Source: Anaeromassilibacillus sp. An200 (GTDB lineage: Bacteria > Bacillota > Clostridia > Oscillospirales > Acutalibacteraceae). Taken from it: a stretch of 64,000 nucleotides of DNA. Shown piece after piece: positions 1-8,527 of the stretch. Under the pieces are notes generated by a model. The model did not search any database. It worked only from the letters and a program-made list of their open reading frames with translations, and had not been told where the DNA came from. The stretch spans positions 124,001-188,000 of the forward strand of contig NZ_NFJU01000001.1 in assembly GCF_002160025.1 (NCBI RefSeq), read 5' to 3'. The number at the start of each line of letters is the position of its first letter. The stretch's first letter is position 1. The position numbers and the translations under genes were made by a program.

Positions 1-1602
1 GGTCCTCTTTTCTTCTTCTTTCTCCGGCATCCACATGGAAATCTGTCCGCCTTCCTGCAAAAATGACTCCCCATCCTGTGTCAAAGCAAGGAGAGGATAG
101 TCACCTTCCGTGATTTCCATCAGGCCGCGTCCGATGGCATGGTCGATCAAAGAAAGAATCTCTTTCACCGAAAACCCGGAAAGAGCGCCATACTGAGGAA
201 GCTGATCCAAAGAACGGCGCCGGACGGTGTCGTTGGCGGCTGCCGCGGCTCCGCCTGCAAGGAGAGCTGCCACTGTCTTTTTCCCATACCCACGCCCGCA
301 GGCCCGCACACAGGAAAGAAGCAGCTCTGCCTCTTTTGTCACATCGCGTTCCCCTCCGCCTTGCAGACAGGTACTGCAATTTTCACAACGCCGGGGCGCC
401 TGCTCTCCAAAATAATGCAGAATATAGGCCCGCAGACAATCGGAGGCAAAACAGTAAAATGTCATTTTTTTCAGCCGCTCCTCCTCCTGCTTGCGTACTC
501 GCTCGCGCTGTTCCTCCTCAAGCTCCTCGTTTTCCCCGCTGGAACGCTCGATCAATAGACGGTTTGTCACCACATCCTGTCCGGAATAGAGCAGGACACA
601 GCGGGCCGGAGAACCGTCGCGCCCCGCACGGCCCGCTTCCTGATAATAGCCTTCCATATTTTTCGGCATATTATAATGGACAACCATTGACACATTTGAT
701 TTATCGATCCCCATCCCAAACGCATTGGTCGCCACCATCACAGACGCTTTATCATACAAAAAAGCATCCTGATTCTCCCTGCGCTCTTCATCCGTCAGGC
801 CAGCATGGTATCGCACGGCGGGAAATCCCTCCCGGCACAAGCGTTCACATACTTCCTCAACCGTGCGCCGGGTCAGGCAGTACACAATCACGCTTTGCCC
901 CTTTTCCTCCTGCAAAAGCGAAACAAGAGCCGCATATTTGTCCGCCGGTTTTTTCACTTCAAAACGAAGATTGGGACGATCAAAGCCGGTACACACGGAT
1001 ACAGGCTCCCGCAAGTCCAGAAGTTCCACAATATCACGCCGCACCTGGGCGGTGGCGGTTGCAGTAAAAGCCCCTACCGGCGGTCTTTGGGGAAGGGAAT
1101 TCAGAAACTCCCGAATTTTCAGATAGCTGGGACGGAAATCCTGCCCCCACTGGGACACACAGTGGGCTTCATCCACCGCGACAAGCGAGATCGGCAATCG
1201 TTCCGCTACACGAAAAAAACTTTCCGTTAAAAGACGCTCGGGAGCCACATAAATGATTTTATACCAGCCCTGTGAGGCGCGCTCAAGCGCCAGGCGAAAT
1301 TGTCCCGGCGTCAGAGAGCTGTTAAGATAAGCTGCTTTGACGCCAGACTGAATAAGAGCAGAAACCTGATCTTTCATCAGGGAAATCAGCGGAGAAACTA
1401 CAAGCGTTACACCGTCCAGCACCAGCGCCGGAACCTGATAGCAAAGCGATTTTCCCGCTCCCGTCGGCATCAGCCCGAACACATCGCGCCCCGCCAAAAG
1501 GCCATCCACCAGCTCCTCCTGCCCACTCCGAAATGAAGAATATCCAAAGTATTCCCGAAGAACCTGCCATTTGTCCTGTACCAATCGATCCACCTGCTTC
1601 AT
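1..1602 (-). CDS. recQ: ATP-dependent DNA helicase RecQ (3' end cut by window edge)
   Basis: A 3'-5' superfamily 2 DNA helicase for recombination and replication-fork repair. The 534 visible codons start at ATG 1602 and run off the window without a stop. Seen: a RecQ motif 0 (FGYSSFRSGQEE, about residues 19-30), Walker A PTGAGKS (about 46-52), the helicase box DEAHCVSQWG (about 144-153), and a zinc-binding cysteine cluster (ASDC...RRCENCSTC, about residues 385-410) followed by an RQC winged-helix region. An HRDC domain, if present, lies outside the window. It has its own promoter just upstream and faces away from the small-protein pair at 1776-2170. Confidence 0.95.
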   Translation of the reverse strand, partial: MKQVDRLVQDKWQVLREYFGYSSFRSGQEELVDGLLAGRDVFGLMPTGAGKSLCYQVPALVLDGVTLVVSPLISLMKDQVSALIQSGVKAAYLNSSLTPGQFRLALERASQGWYKIIYVAPERLLTESFFRVAERLPISLVAVDEAHCVSQWGQDFRPSYLKIREFLNSLPQRPPVGAFTATATAQVRRDIVELLDLREPVSVCTGFDRPNLRFEVKKPADKYAALVSLLQEEKGQSVIVYCLTRRTVEEVCERLCREGFPAVRYHAGLTDEERRENQDAFLYDKASVMVATNAFGMGIDKSNVSMVVHYNMPKNMEGYYQEAGRAGRDGSPARCVLLYSGQDVVTNRLLIERSSGENEELEEEQRERVRKQEEERLKKMTFYCFASDCLRAYILHYFGEQAPRRCENCSTCLQGGGERDVTKEAELLLSCVRACGRGYGKKTVAALLAGGAAAAANDTVRRRSLDQLPQYGALSGFSVKEILSLIDHAIGRGLMEITEGDYPLLALTQDGESFLQEGGQISMWMPEKEEEKRT

Positions 1603-1632
1603 TTTGCTTGATTGCGTGAAATAACTTTTTCT

Positions 1633-1661
1633 ATTATCCACTTTTTCCTTGTTTTTGTAAA
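1633..1661 (-). promoter_or_regulatory. Sigma-A promoter of recQ
   Basis: On the minus strand, -35 TTTACA (1661-1656), a 17-base spacer, and -10 GATAAT (1638-1633), about 30 bases before the recQ ATG. Close match to the consensus; activity is inferred. Confidence 0.6.
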
Positions 1662-1775
1662 CCTCTCCTTTTTCCCACCCAGTGATTGCCACGGGTAAAC
1701 GGAACATTTTTTCAAACAATAGGGAAGCGGCTGAAACGCCGCAACAGCATCTGTAAACGAAAGGAGCTGGACAGG

Positions 1776-1973
1776 ATGGCTTATGGATTTCCTGAAGGGT
1801 TCCTGTTCGCAATTGCGGAAAATCCCGCGGCATCGGAAGCGTTCCGTGCTATGGGCAGTGAAGAACGTCAGGCCCTGTTTCTTCGGGCGCGCCACGCCCA
1901 GGGAAAGGATGAACTGCGCCGTCTGGCGGACAGCCTTGCCGCCTCTATCCAGGAATATCCGCAGGCGTTCTGA
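1776..1973 (+). CDS. Small hypothetical protein (65 aa), first of a related pair
   Basis: ATG 1776 is chosen because AAGGAG lies at 1761-1766, 9 bases upstream; the frame is open further upstream but without a ribosome site. The product is acidic-amphipathic and probably helical, with no signal peptide, cysteine or membrane segment. Its core (SEERQ, then an Arg-rich stretch, a Gly and Asp-Glu) resembles the core of the next gene (PEEKQ... G..D), so the two look like diverged paralogues in one operon, 20 bases apart. I do not recognise the family. It is divergent from recQ, so any functional tie to recQ is unproven. Confidence 0.75.
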   Translation: MAYGFPEGFLFAIAENPAASEAFRAMGSEERQALFLRARHAQGKDELRRLADSLAASIQEYPQAF

Positions 1974-1993
1974 GTGCCGGAAAGGAGACAGCT

Positions 1994-2170
1994 ATGCAAT
2001 TTCCGTTCTCTCTTTACCCGCTCGCGCTGGCAGATCCGTTCCGGGGAAGCAGCCGTGCGAGAGAGTATTTCAATTCTCTGCCTGAAGAAAAACAGCTGGA
2101 ACTGCTGCGCCGTGATATTACGGCCGGAGATTTTGATCATGAGGTCGAAATCCTGAAAATGCGCGAATAA
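1994..2170 (+). CDS. Small hypothetical protein (58 aa), second of a related pair
   Basis: ATG 1994 follows AAAGGAG at 1981-1987 by 6 bases and the frame ends at TAA 2168-2170. The product begins MQFPFSLYPLALADP and continues with a charged helical segment (LPEEKQLELLRR) ending in KMRE. No signal peptide, cysteine or membrane helix is evident. The gene lies 20 bases after the 65-aa gene and shares its core pattern, suggesting cotranscription of two short paralogues that may pair or act on the same target. Function unknown. A hairpin terminator follows at 2195-2230. Confidence 0.7.
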   Translation: MQFPFSLYPLALADPFRGSSRAREYFNSLPEEKQLELLRRDITAGDFDHEVEILKMRE

Positions 2171-2194
2171 TCACAGCGAATCCACCCCAAACAA

Positions 2195-2230
2195 AAGCGC
2201 CCCGAAGGAGTTGCATCCTTCGGGGCGCTT
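2195..2230 (-). terminator. Terminator between convergent genes
   Basis: Perfect 15-bp hairpin AAGCGCCCCGAAGGA / TCCTTCGGGGCGCTT with a 6-base loop. On the minus strand it is followed by TTTGTTT, so it ends the flavodoxin-like gene; it can also stop the small-protein pair coming from the other side. Confidence 0.85.
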
Positions 2231-2252
2231 ACTTTATATGGATATCAATTTT

Positions 2253-2675
2253 TTACAGCCCGGAATCCACGATCTTCTGCGCCCAATCCACAGCGGCCTT
2301 CACATCGGCATCCGTCGGCATACCCTTCTTGAAGAGAGAGCTTTTGACAGCGACGGAATGAACATCCGGAATCATATGGACACCCTTGGATTCCATCGCC
2401 TTCTTGATTTCATCAAGGCCAGAAGTGTTGCCATTTCCATTGATGATGTAGAATGCAACATTCTGTGCACGGGCAGGCGTCAGATCACGGCAGAAATGAT
2501 CCACCGGGCCCGGGAGCTTACCATTCATCTCCACGCCGATGAAAATAACCTTTTCACCTTCGCAGGGATAGGCGGGCGGAATCTGATCGCAGACACACTG
2601 ATGGATCCGTCCGAGCTCGGACGCAATCACCTGAGCGGAACCACTTTTCGAGAAATGCAGAGACTTGGCTTTCAT
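2253..2675 (-). CDS. Flavodoxin-like domain protein (140 aa)
   Basis: Begins MKAKSLHFSKSGSAQ; start ATG 2675 is favoured by GGAGG 10 bases upstream, although an upstream ATG (2759) is in frame. The first strand and loop (LHFSKSGSA) sit where flavodoxins bind FMN phosphate, a second strand (EKVIFIGVEM) and third (NVAFYIINGNGN) follow, matching the alternating fold. The canonical T/S-x-T-G-x-T loop is degenerate, so FMN binding is not certain. Likely a soluble redox or redox-derived protein. Single-gene unit between a terminator and an AT-rich 227-bp upstream region. Confidence 0.7.
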   Translation of the reverse strand: MKAKSLHFSKSGSAQVIASELGRIHQCVCDQIPPAYPCEGEKVIFIGVEMNGKLPGPVDHFCRDLTPARAQNVAFYIINGNGNTSGLDEIKKAMESKGVHMIPDVHSVAVKSSLFKKGMPTDADVKAAVDWAQKIVDSGL

Positions 2676-2861
2676 GATAAAATTCCTCCAATATTCACAT
2701 AATGCTTGAAGCTTTGGAAAGACTCCGCGTCTCACGATCGGGGCTGCTCTCCACTTCATTTTCTTTTATTGTATCATAGATTTGTGAAGAAAAGGTGATA
2801 AAATCATTTCTTTAAGGAAAAATATTTTCTACTAATTTGTATATAATCACGAAAATTTTAC

Positions 2862-2877
2862 AAAATTCCGGAATTTT
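2862..2877. other. 16-bp perfect palindrome
   Basis: AAAATTCCGGAATTTT lies just past the end of the ABC operon. It lacks a clean T-run for a terminator on the minus strand and could be a weak terminator or a protein-binding site. Role unknown. Confidence 0.4.
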
Positions 2878-2902
2878 CCTCCGCCTGTTTTTGTAAAAAA
2901 GC

Positions 2903-4813
2903 TCAGGCACCGATGGAGTTTCCTGTGTAGAGCTGATAATAGCGGCCCTTTTCCTCGATCAGCTGATCATGTGTACCGCGCTCAATGATACGGCCCTGCT
3001 CCAGCACCATAATGCAGTCGGAATTGCGGACAGTGGACAAGCGGTGCGCGATCACAAAGGTTGTGCGCCCCTTCATCAAGCGATCCATTCCCTCCTGCAC
3101 CAGCTTCTCTGTGCGGGTATCAATCGAGGATGTGGCTTCATCCAGAATCAGAACCGGCGGATCTGCCACAGCCGCCCGGGCAATAGCAAGCAGCTGGCGC
3201 TGCCCCTGGCTGAGGTTTGCCCCGTCTCCTGTCAGCATGGTCTGGTAGCCATCCGGCAGGCGGCGGACAAAGCCATCCGCGTTTGCCAGCTTCGCGGCGG
3301 CAATACATTCCTCATCTGTTGCATCCAGACGGCCATAACGAATGTTATCCATAACGGTACCGGTAAACAAATGGGTATCCTGAAGCACAATGCCAAGTGA
3401 GCGCCGCAGATCGGCCTTTTTAATCTTATTGATATTGATATTGTCGTACCGGATCTTTCCGTCCTGAATGTCGTAAAAACGGTTGATCAGATTGGTGATC
3501 GTCGTTTTTCCCGCGCCGGTACTGCCGACAAAAGCAATCTTCTGACCGGGTGTGGCGTACAGCTTCACATTGTGAAGGACGATCTTATCCTCCGTATAAC
3601 CGAAATCCACGTCGTTGAAGGTGATATCCCCTTCGAGCTTTGTGTATGTGACGGTGCCGTCAGCCTTGTGCGGATGCCGCCAGGCCCAGATCCCCGTGCG
3701 TTCCTTTGTCTCTGTCAGGCTGCCATCCGGGTTTTCCTTTGCGTTGACCAGCTCGACATAGCCATTGTCCTCCTCCGGCTTTTCGTCGATCAGCTGGAAT
3801 ACACGGTTCGCACCGGCCATTGCCATCACAATACTGTTGAGCTGCTGGCTGATCTGCGTTACCGGCATACTTGAGTTCCGGTTCAGCGTCATAAAGGTGA
3901 TCAGTGTGCCGAGTGTCAGTCCAGCATAACCGCTCAACGCCATCACGGAACCTACCACAGCGCACAGCACATAGCTGATGTTTCCGATGTTCGCGTTGAT
4001 CGGCATGGTAATGTTAGCGAAGGTATTGGCGTTTTTGGCGCTCTCGCGCAGGTCATCGTTCAGCTTCTTGAACTGCTCGATACTTTTCTCTTCATGACAG
4101 AATACCTTGACCACCTTCTGGCCATCCATCATTTCTTCGATATAGCCATTCACACGGCCGAGATCCTTCTGCTGCTTGCCAAAATAAAGAGCGGATTTCG
4201 CCGCGATCTTCGAGGTAACAAACAGCATCACGCCGATCATCACCAGCGTCAGAATAGTCAGCGGAAGATTGAGCACAAACATGCTGATGAAGGTTGTCAC
4301 CACACTGACCAGAGAGTTGATGATCTGCGGAATGCTCTGGCTGATCAGCTGACGAAGGGTATCCACGTCGTTGGTGTAGATGGACATGATATCGCCGTGG
4401 GCGTGCGTATCAAAATACTTGATCGGAAGAGATTCCATATGATGGAACAATTCGATACGCAGATTCCGCATCGTGCCCTGGCTGACATTGACCATAATGC
4501 GGTTGTAAGCATATGCGCAGACAATGCCAATGGCATAGACAATTCCCACTTGGAACAGCGCGGATGCCAGATTGGAGAAATCGGGCGTCTGCGATTGCAG
4601 CAGCGGTGCGATATAATCGTCATACAGCTTCTGCATGAACAAAACGCCCTGAAGCGTGGAGATCGCGGTCACCACAATGCAGATAACCACCAAAAGGAAG
4701 GGGAACCAGTATTTCTTGAGCATATAACCCAAGACACGTCCCAGAACACGGCCCAGCATTTTGGTATCTACCTTTTTAAGCGACATGGGTGCTCCTCTCA
4801 TCGGTCCCGGCAT
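2903..4813 (-). CDS. ABC exporter half-transporter, TM288-like (catalytic-site partner)
   Basis: A 636-aa type IV ABC exporter: N-terminal membrane domain of about six helices (residues ~30-340), then an ATPase domain with Walker A GSTGAGKTT, signature LSQGQRQ, Walker B VLILDEATSSID with the catalytic Glu, and a switch His (AHRLST). An extra ~45-residue insert with a GIWAWRHP motif lies between the two domains. Start ATG overlaps the stop of the preceding gene (TAATG), so the two are translationally coupled and surely form a heterodimer. Substrate unknown; multidrug export is typical of the family. Confidence 0.93.
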   Translation of the reverse strand: MPGPMRGAPMSLKKVDTKMLGRVLGRVLGYMLKKYWFPFLLVVICIVVTAISTLQGVLFMQKLYDDYIAPLLQSQTPDFSNLASALFQVGIVYAIGIVCAYAYNRIMVNVSQGTMRNLRIELFHHMESLPIKYFDTHAHGDIMSIYTNDVDTLRQLISQSIPQIINSLVSVVTTFISMFVLNLPLTILTLVMIGVMLFVTSKIAAKSALYFGKQQKDLGRVNGYIEEMMDGQKVVKVFCHEEKSIEQFKKLNDDLRESAKNANTFANITMPINANIGNISYVLCAVVGSVMALSGYAGLTLGTLITFMTLNRNSSMPVTQISQQLNSIVMAMAGANRVFQLIDEKPEEDNGYVELVNAKENPDGSLTETKERTGIWAWRHPHKADGTVTYTKLEGDITFNDVDFGYTEDKIVLHNVKLYATPGQKIAFVGSTGAGKTTITNLINRFYDIQDGKIRYDNININKIKKADLRRSLGIVLQDTHLFTGTVMDNIRYGRLDATDEECIAAAKLANADGFVRRLPDGYQTMLTGDGANLSQGQRQLLAIARAAVADPPVLILDEATSSIDTRTEKLVQEGMDRLMKGRTTFVIAHRLSTVRNSDCIMVLEQGRIIERGTHDQLIEEKGRYYQLYTGNSIGA

Positions 4814-6579
4814 TATTCAGCACCTCCTTCCGAAGTCCCGTTCGGCTGATCGAAATCGCCGCCTCCCTGCGTCTGTGTTTCATAAATATCACGGTAAATT
4901 TCATTGGTACGAAGCAGATTTTCGTGCGTATCAAACCCGTTGATCCGTCCATCATCCAGAACAAGGATGCGATCCGCGCTCTGAACGCTGGAAATACGCT
5001 GCGCAATAATCAGCTTTGTTGTGCCGGGAATCTTCTGTGCAAAGGACTCACGGATTTTTGCATCGGTAGCTGTATCGACGGCGCTTGTTGAGTCGTCGAG
5101 AATCAGTACACGCGGATGCTTGAGCAGTGCACGGGCGATGCAGAGACGCTGCTTCTGACCGCCGGAAACGTTTGCGCCGCCCTGCTCGATCCAGGTGTTG
5201 TATTGGTCCGGGAAGCGCTCAATGAATTCACTCGCACATGCCTGACGGCAGACCTCTTTGCATTCCTCTTCCGTGGCATCCTCCTTGCCCCAGCGCAGAT
5301 TGTCAAGAATGGTGCCGGAAAACAGAACGTTCTTTTGAAGTACCACGGCAACCGAGTTGCGCAGAACCTCCAGATCATATTCCCGGACATCCTTTCCGCC
5401 AACCACAACGGAGCCTTTATCCACGTCGTACATACGGCTGATCAGACTGACCAAGCTGGTTTTTCCGCAGCCGGTACCGCCGATGATACCGATTGTCTCA
5501 CCTGCTTTAATGTGGAGATCAATATCATGAAGCGTTTCTTCGCCGCTGCCATGCTTATACGAGAAGCTGACATGGTTGAAGTCGATAGCGCCGTCCGATA
5601 CCTCGAAAACGGGAGAATCCGGATTCGTGATATCCGGCTGCTCCTCCAGTACCTCTACAATACGCCGGCCGCTCGCAAGGCTCATGGTCAGCATAACAAA
5701 AATCATGGAAAGCATCATAAGAGACATCAAGACGCTCATGACGTAAGTAAACATGGAGGTCAGCTCACCCTCGGTGAGAATACCGCTCACAATGTGCTGA
5801 GCGCCGAACCAGGACAATCCAATCATGCAGGCGTAAATCACCAGCATCATGATCGGGTTGTTCAGAGCCAGCCTTCCTTCCGCTTTTACAAACATATGGT
5901 ACAGACGCTCTGCGGCTTTGGTGAATTTTTCGTTCTCATACGTTTCCCGCACAAACGCTTTCACAACGCGGATTGCAGACACATTCTCCTGCACGCTGGC
6001 ATTAAGGTCATCGTATTTACGGAACACCTGGTCAAAAATTTTCATGGTGGTCAGCATCACGAAAATCAGACCGGCAGCCAGCACAGCGATTGCAATAAGA
6101 AAGATGGAACTGAGTTCCACATCAATGAAAAAGCACATCGCAAGGGAACAAAGCAGCATGACAGGGGCACGCACCGCAATACGGATGACCATCTGATAGG
6201 CATTCTGTACGTTGGTCACATCCGTTGTCATGCGGGTAACAAGACCGGCAGTGCTGTATTTATCAATATTGGAAAAAGAAAAGCGCTGGATGTTTTCATA
6301 CATGCCTTCGCGGAGATTGCATGCGAAGCCGGAAGAAGCAGCTGCTGCATATTTTCCTGCCAGTGCTCCGAACAGCAGGCTTAGGAATGCCATCACCAGC
6401 ATAATGGCTCCATAAAAATACACCTGCCCCATATCTCCGACCGCGATTCCCTTGTCAATGATATAAGCAATGACGAACGGAATCGCCACCTCCATCACCA
6501 CCTCCAGAGTGGTAAACAACGGCGTCAGCAAAGATGCTTTTTTATACTGTTTAATTTGTCGAAACAAGGTACTTACCAT
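4813..6579 (-). CDS. ABC exporter half-transporter, TM287-like (degenerate-site subunit)
   Basis: A 588-aa membrane ABC subunit. Start ATG 6579 (MVSTLFRQ) is chosen because GGAGG sits 8 bases before it; an ATG six codons upstream lacks this. Six membrane helices precede an ATPase domain with Walker A GGTGCGKTS, signature VSGGQKQR and Walker B ILDDSTSAVD. The Walker B Glu is replaced by Asp, and the switch His is Gln (AQRISS), the hallmark of the non-catalytic site in heterodimeric exporters such as TM287/288 or BmrCD. It overlaps the end of the MarR gene by 29 bases, so the operon is marR-exporter A-exporter B. Confidence 0.93.
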   Translation of the reverse strand: MVSTLFRQIKQYKKASLLTPLFTTLEVVMEVAIPFVIAYIIDKGIAVGDMGQVYFYGAIMLVMAFLSLLFGALAGKYAAAASSGFACNLREGMYENIQRFSFSNIDKYSTAGLVTRMTTDVTNVQNAYQMVIRIAVRAPVMLLCSLAMCFFIDVELSSIFLIAIAVLAAGLIFVMLTTMKIFDQVFRKYDDLNASVQENVSAIRVVKAFVRETYENEKFTKAAERLYHMFVKAEGRLALNNPIMMLVIYACMIGLSWFGAQHIVSGILTEGELTSMFTYVMSVLMSLMMLSMIFVMLTMSLASGRRIVEVLEEQPDITNPDSPVFEVSDGAIDFNHVSFSYKHGSGEETLHDIDLHIKAGETIGIIGGTGCGKTSLVSLISRMYDVDKGSVVVGGKDVREYDLEVLRNSVAVVLQKNVLFSGTILDNLRWGKEDATEEECKEVCRQACASEFIERFPDQYNTWIEQGGANVSGGQKQRLCIARALLKHPRVLILDDSTSAVDTATDAKIRESFAQKIPGTTKLIIAQRISSVQSADRILVLDDGRINGFDTHENLLRTNEIYRDIYETQTQGGGDFDQPNGTSEGGAE

Positions 6580-7027
6580 GCGTCGTCCTCCTTCCACATT
6601 CTTTCTTCATGTTTGCTCTCATCAGAAGCAGGCACTTTCTTGTGCTCTCGACGGATTCTGCCGGAATACCGCGGCAAATGGATTCCTCGCGTTTCCGAAG
6701 GGCCTCGCCGAGTATTTTGCGGATTCCGTCTGCTTTCTCCGTCAAAACAATCCGCTTTTTCCTGTCGTCTTCCGGATTCTCGTGAAATGTCAGATATCCA
6801 CTCTCCTTGAGCTTTCGCAGCTCAGAAGAAACCGCGGATTTGGAGATACCGAGGTGCGCGTGCAAATCAACGGAATATACACTCTCCCCTTTCCGGGAAA
6901 AAAGATACCCCAAAATCAGGCCCTGCATGGGAGAGACTCCGCAGCCCTCCAGCTGCTCCTTCGCACACTGCTCCAGCGCCAGATGAAGCTGCTTAATTAG
7001 TAAAATCAGACTTTCTTCTCCCGCCAT
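6551..7027 (-). CDS. MarR-family transcriptional regulator
   Basis: 158 aa with a winged helix-turn-helix: the recognition region LGISKSAVSSELRKLKE (about residues 59-75) followed by the wing (ENPEDDRKKRIVLTEKA). AAGGAG lies 7 bases before ATG 7027. First gene of the operon with the two ABC exporter subunits, which it overlaps, so it most likely represses its own operon and is released by a transported compound. It is divergent from a LysR gene across a 158-bp AT-rich gap holding a 17-bp palindrome. Confidence 0.88.
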   Translation of the reverse strand: MAGEESLILLIKQLHLALEQCAKEQLEGCGVSPMQGLILGYLFSRKGESVYSVDLHAHLGISKSAVSSELRKLKESGYLTFHENPEDDRKKRIVLTEKADGIRKILGEALRKREESICRGIPAESVESTRKCLLLMRANMKKECGRRTTHGKYLVSTN

Positions 7028-7109
7028 CCGTTTCTCTCCTTTCCGGCCCGTGCGCCCAATTTGTTCTGTCCCTGACCGTACGCTACAAAACTATTTTACA
7101 TGTTTTTCG

Positions 7110-7138
7110 TTGTATGTGAATTCAAAATATGTTATCAT
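7110..7138 (+). promoter_or_regulatory. Promoter of the LysR gene
   Basis: -35 TTGTAT (7110-7115), 17-base spacer, -10 TATCAT (7133-7138). The expected start falls at about 7145, inside the 7140-7156 palindrome. Confidence 0.5.
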
Positions 7139-7139
7139 C

Positions 7140-7156
7140 AATAAATAATATTTATT
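7140..7156. promoter_or_regulatory. Candidate operator between marR and lysR
   Basis: Odd palindrome AATAAATA-A-TATTTATT covering the predicted start site of the LysR gene. It may bind the LysR protein, the MarR protein, or both. AT-richness makes a chance palindrome possible. Confidence 0.4.
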
Positions 7157-7185
7157 AATAAGAAAAACGAACAGGAGGAAATCCT

Positions 7186-8070
7186 TTGAACACCTTTCAG
7201 CTTCACTGTTTTTTGACTGTAGCCGAACATCTGAATTTTGCCCGTGCAGCACAACAGCTGAACATCACACAGCCTGCTGTAACACATCAGATCCGCACGC
7301 TGGAAGCTGAACTCAACGTCAAGCTGTTCCGCCGTACCACGCGCACAGTCAATCTGACGCCCGCCGGATATCTTTTCCTGACGGACGCGAAGGGAATGCT
7401 CGCCATTTCAGAACGCGCAAAGAAACGGTTTCAGGATCCCAACGCACAGGTCATCGAGCCTATTTCCATTGGCTGCCACAACTACGCCCACCTGTTTATG
7501 CTGGCAGGCGCCTTTCGCCGCATGGCGGAACTGCACCCCCACCTGCACCCCCAGCTTCAGGTTGTCCCTTACCAGCAGCTGTACCGCCTGCTTCAGGAGG
7601 AAGCGGTCGACGCAGTGCTGGGATTCAAGGGGATCACAGGCGGAAAAGCACCTGGCACTTATCGGGAACTGAGACGGATCCGTGTGATATGCATTTGTCA
7701 GGAGGAGAACCCTTTATCCGAACGGGAATCCATTTCTTTAGAGGAACTGACCAAGGAAAAGCTGGTACTCACCGACCCTTCCACCTGTCCGGCGGTTATC
7801 ACACGGCTGCAGGGCCAGCTGATGGGAGAACGCCCCCGATCGGATTTTCATTTCTGCGAATCTTTGGAGGCCGCCGCTGTACTGGTGCAGGCGGGATTTG
7901 GAATTGCGATTGTCCCAGACTGGGGAATCCCTCCTTTCCTGCCCTTGGCACGCATCCCTATCATCGGCGCGGATCCCCTCTCCTTTGGTGTGTACTACAA
8001 GACACTGGAAGGAAACGCTCCTCTGCGGAGCTTCATCCGTCTGATGCGGGAGGACGCTGCAGCAGAGTAA
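7186..8070 (+). CDS. LysR-family transcriptional regulator
   Basis: 294 aa. The start is a TTG (7186) with AGGAGG 7 bases upstream; the next residues (NTFQLHCFLTVAEHLNF) match the usual LysR beginning, which supports that start. Helix-turn-helix at about residues 18-37 (ARAAQQLNITQPAVTHQIRTL by position), then a two-lobed effector domain. Divergent from the MarR/exporter operon, so it may sense a related compound. It stands alone and ends at a strong terminator; no catabolic target gene is adjacent downstream. Confidence 0.92.
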   Translation: MNTFQLHCFLTVAEHLNFARAAQQLNITQPAVTHQIRTLEAELNVKLFRRTTRTVNLTPAGYLFLTDAKGMLAISERAKKRFQDPNAQVIEPISIGCHNYAHLFMLAGAFRRMAELHPHLHPQLQVVPYQQLYRLLQEEAVDAVLGFKGITGGKAPGTYRELRRIRVICICQEENPLSERESISLEELTKEKLVLTDPSTCPAVITRLQGQLMGERPRSDFHFCESLEAAAVLVQAGFGIAIVPDWGIPPFLPLARIPIIGADPLSFGVYYKTLEGNAPLRSFIRLMREDAAAE

Positions 8071-8086
8071 CACTCATAAGCGCAAA

Positions 8087-8124
8087 AAAGAGCCCAAAGC
8101 CTTAGAATTGGCTTCGGGCTCTTT
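8087..8124. terminator. Bidirectional terminator between LysR and zinc-ribbon genes
   Basis: Hairpin AAAGAGCCCAAAGCC / GGCTTCGGGCTCTTT with one internal mismatch and an 8-base loop, A-run on one side and TTT on the other. Confidence 0.8.
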
Positions 8125-8136
8125 GATATGATGCTT

Positions 8137-8412
8137 TTACTCTCCGCGCATATTGGCGAAGCATTCACTGCAATAAACCGGGCGATCTTCGCGAGGCTGG
8201 AAAGGCACCCTGGCCTCCTTCCCGCAATTCGCGCAAACGGCTGTGTACATTTCGCGTTCGCCTCTGGCAGCACTTTTGCGGGCATCACGGCAGGCCTTGC
8301 AGCGCTGGGGTTCATTGACAAATCCCTTCGATGCATAAAACTCCTGTTCCCCGGCTGTGAATACAAATTCTTTGCCGCATTCCTTACAGATGAGAGTCTT
8401 GTCCTCGTACAT
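8137..8412 (-). CDS. Zinc-ribbon protein (91 aa)
   Basis: Four CxxC pairs are visible: CKEC (about 9-12), CKAC (38-41), CANC (60-63) and CSEC (81-84), enough for two zinc sites. The first segment, with GEQEFYASKGF, matches the small probable-zinc-ribbon family common in Clostridia; the second is a CxxC-x17-CxxC ribbon. GAGGTAAGGAAC precedes ATG 8412. Cytosolic; role unknown, perhaps binding nucleic acid or acting as a redox or zinc protein. It lies downstream of the sigma factor gene on the same strand, with a 115-bp gap. Confidence 0.88.
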   Translation of the reverse strand: MYEDKTLICKECGKEFVFTAGEQEFYASKGFVNEPQRCKACRDARKSAARGEREMYTAVCANCGKEARVPFQPREDRPVYCSECFANMRGE

Positions 8413-8527
8413 GTTCCTTACCTCACTTCAAGATAGAAATTTGCCCGTGGACGGATTTACACCGCCGCCTTTGAAAAACAACGCTCTATTGCTAAGCTAC
8501 CGGGGCATATGGATTTCTGTATGGGTG

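Noticed and set aside
2862-2877. Palindrome as the terminator of the ABC operon
   Set aside because: AT-rich 16-bp palindrome without a proper GC stem or clean T-run; kept only as an unassigned palindrome.
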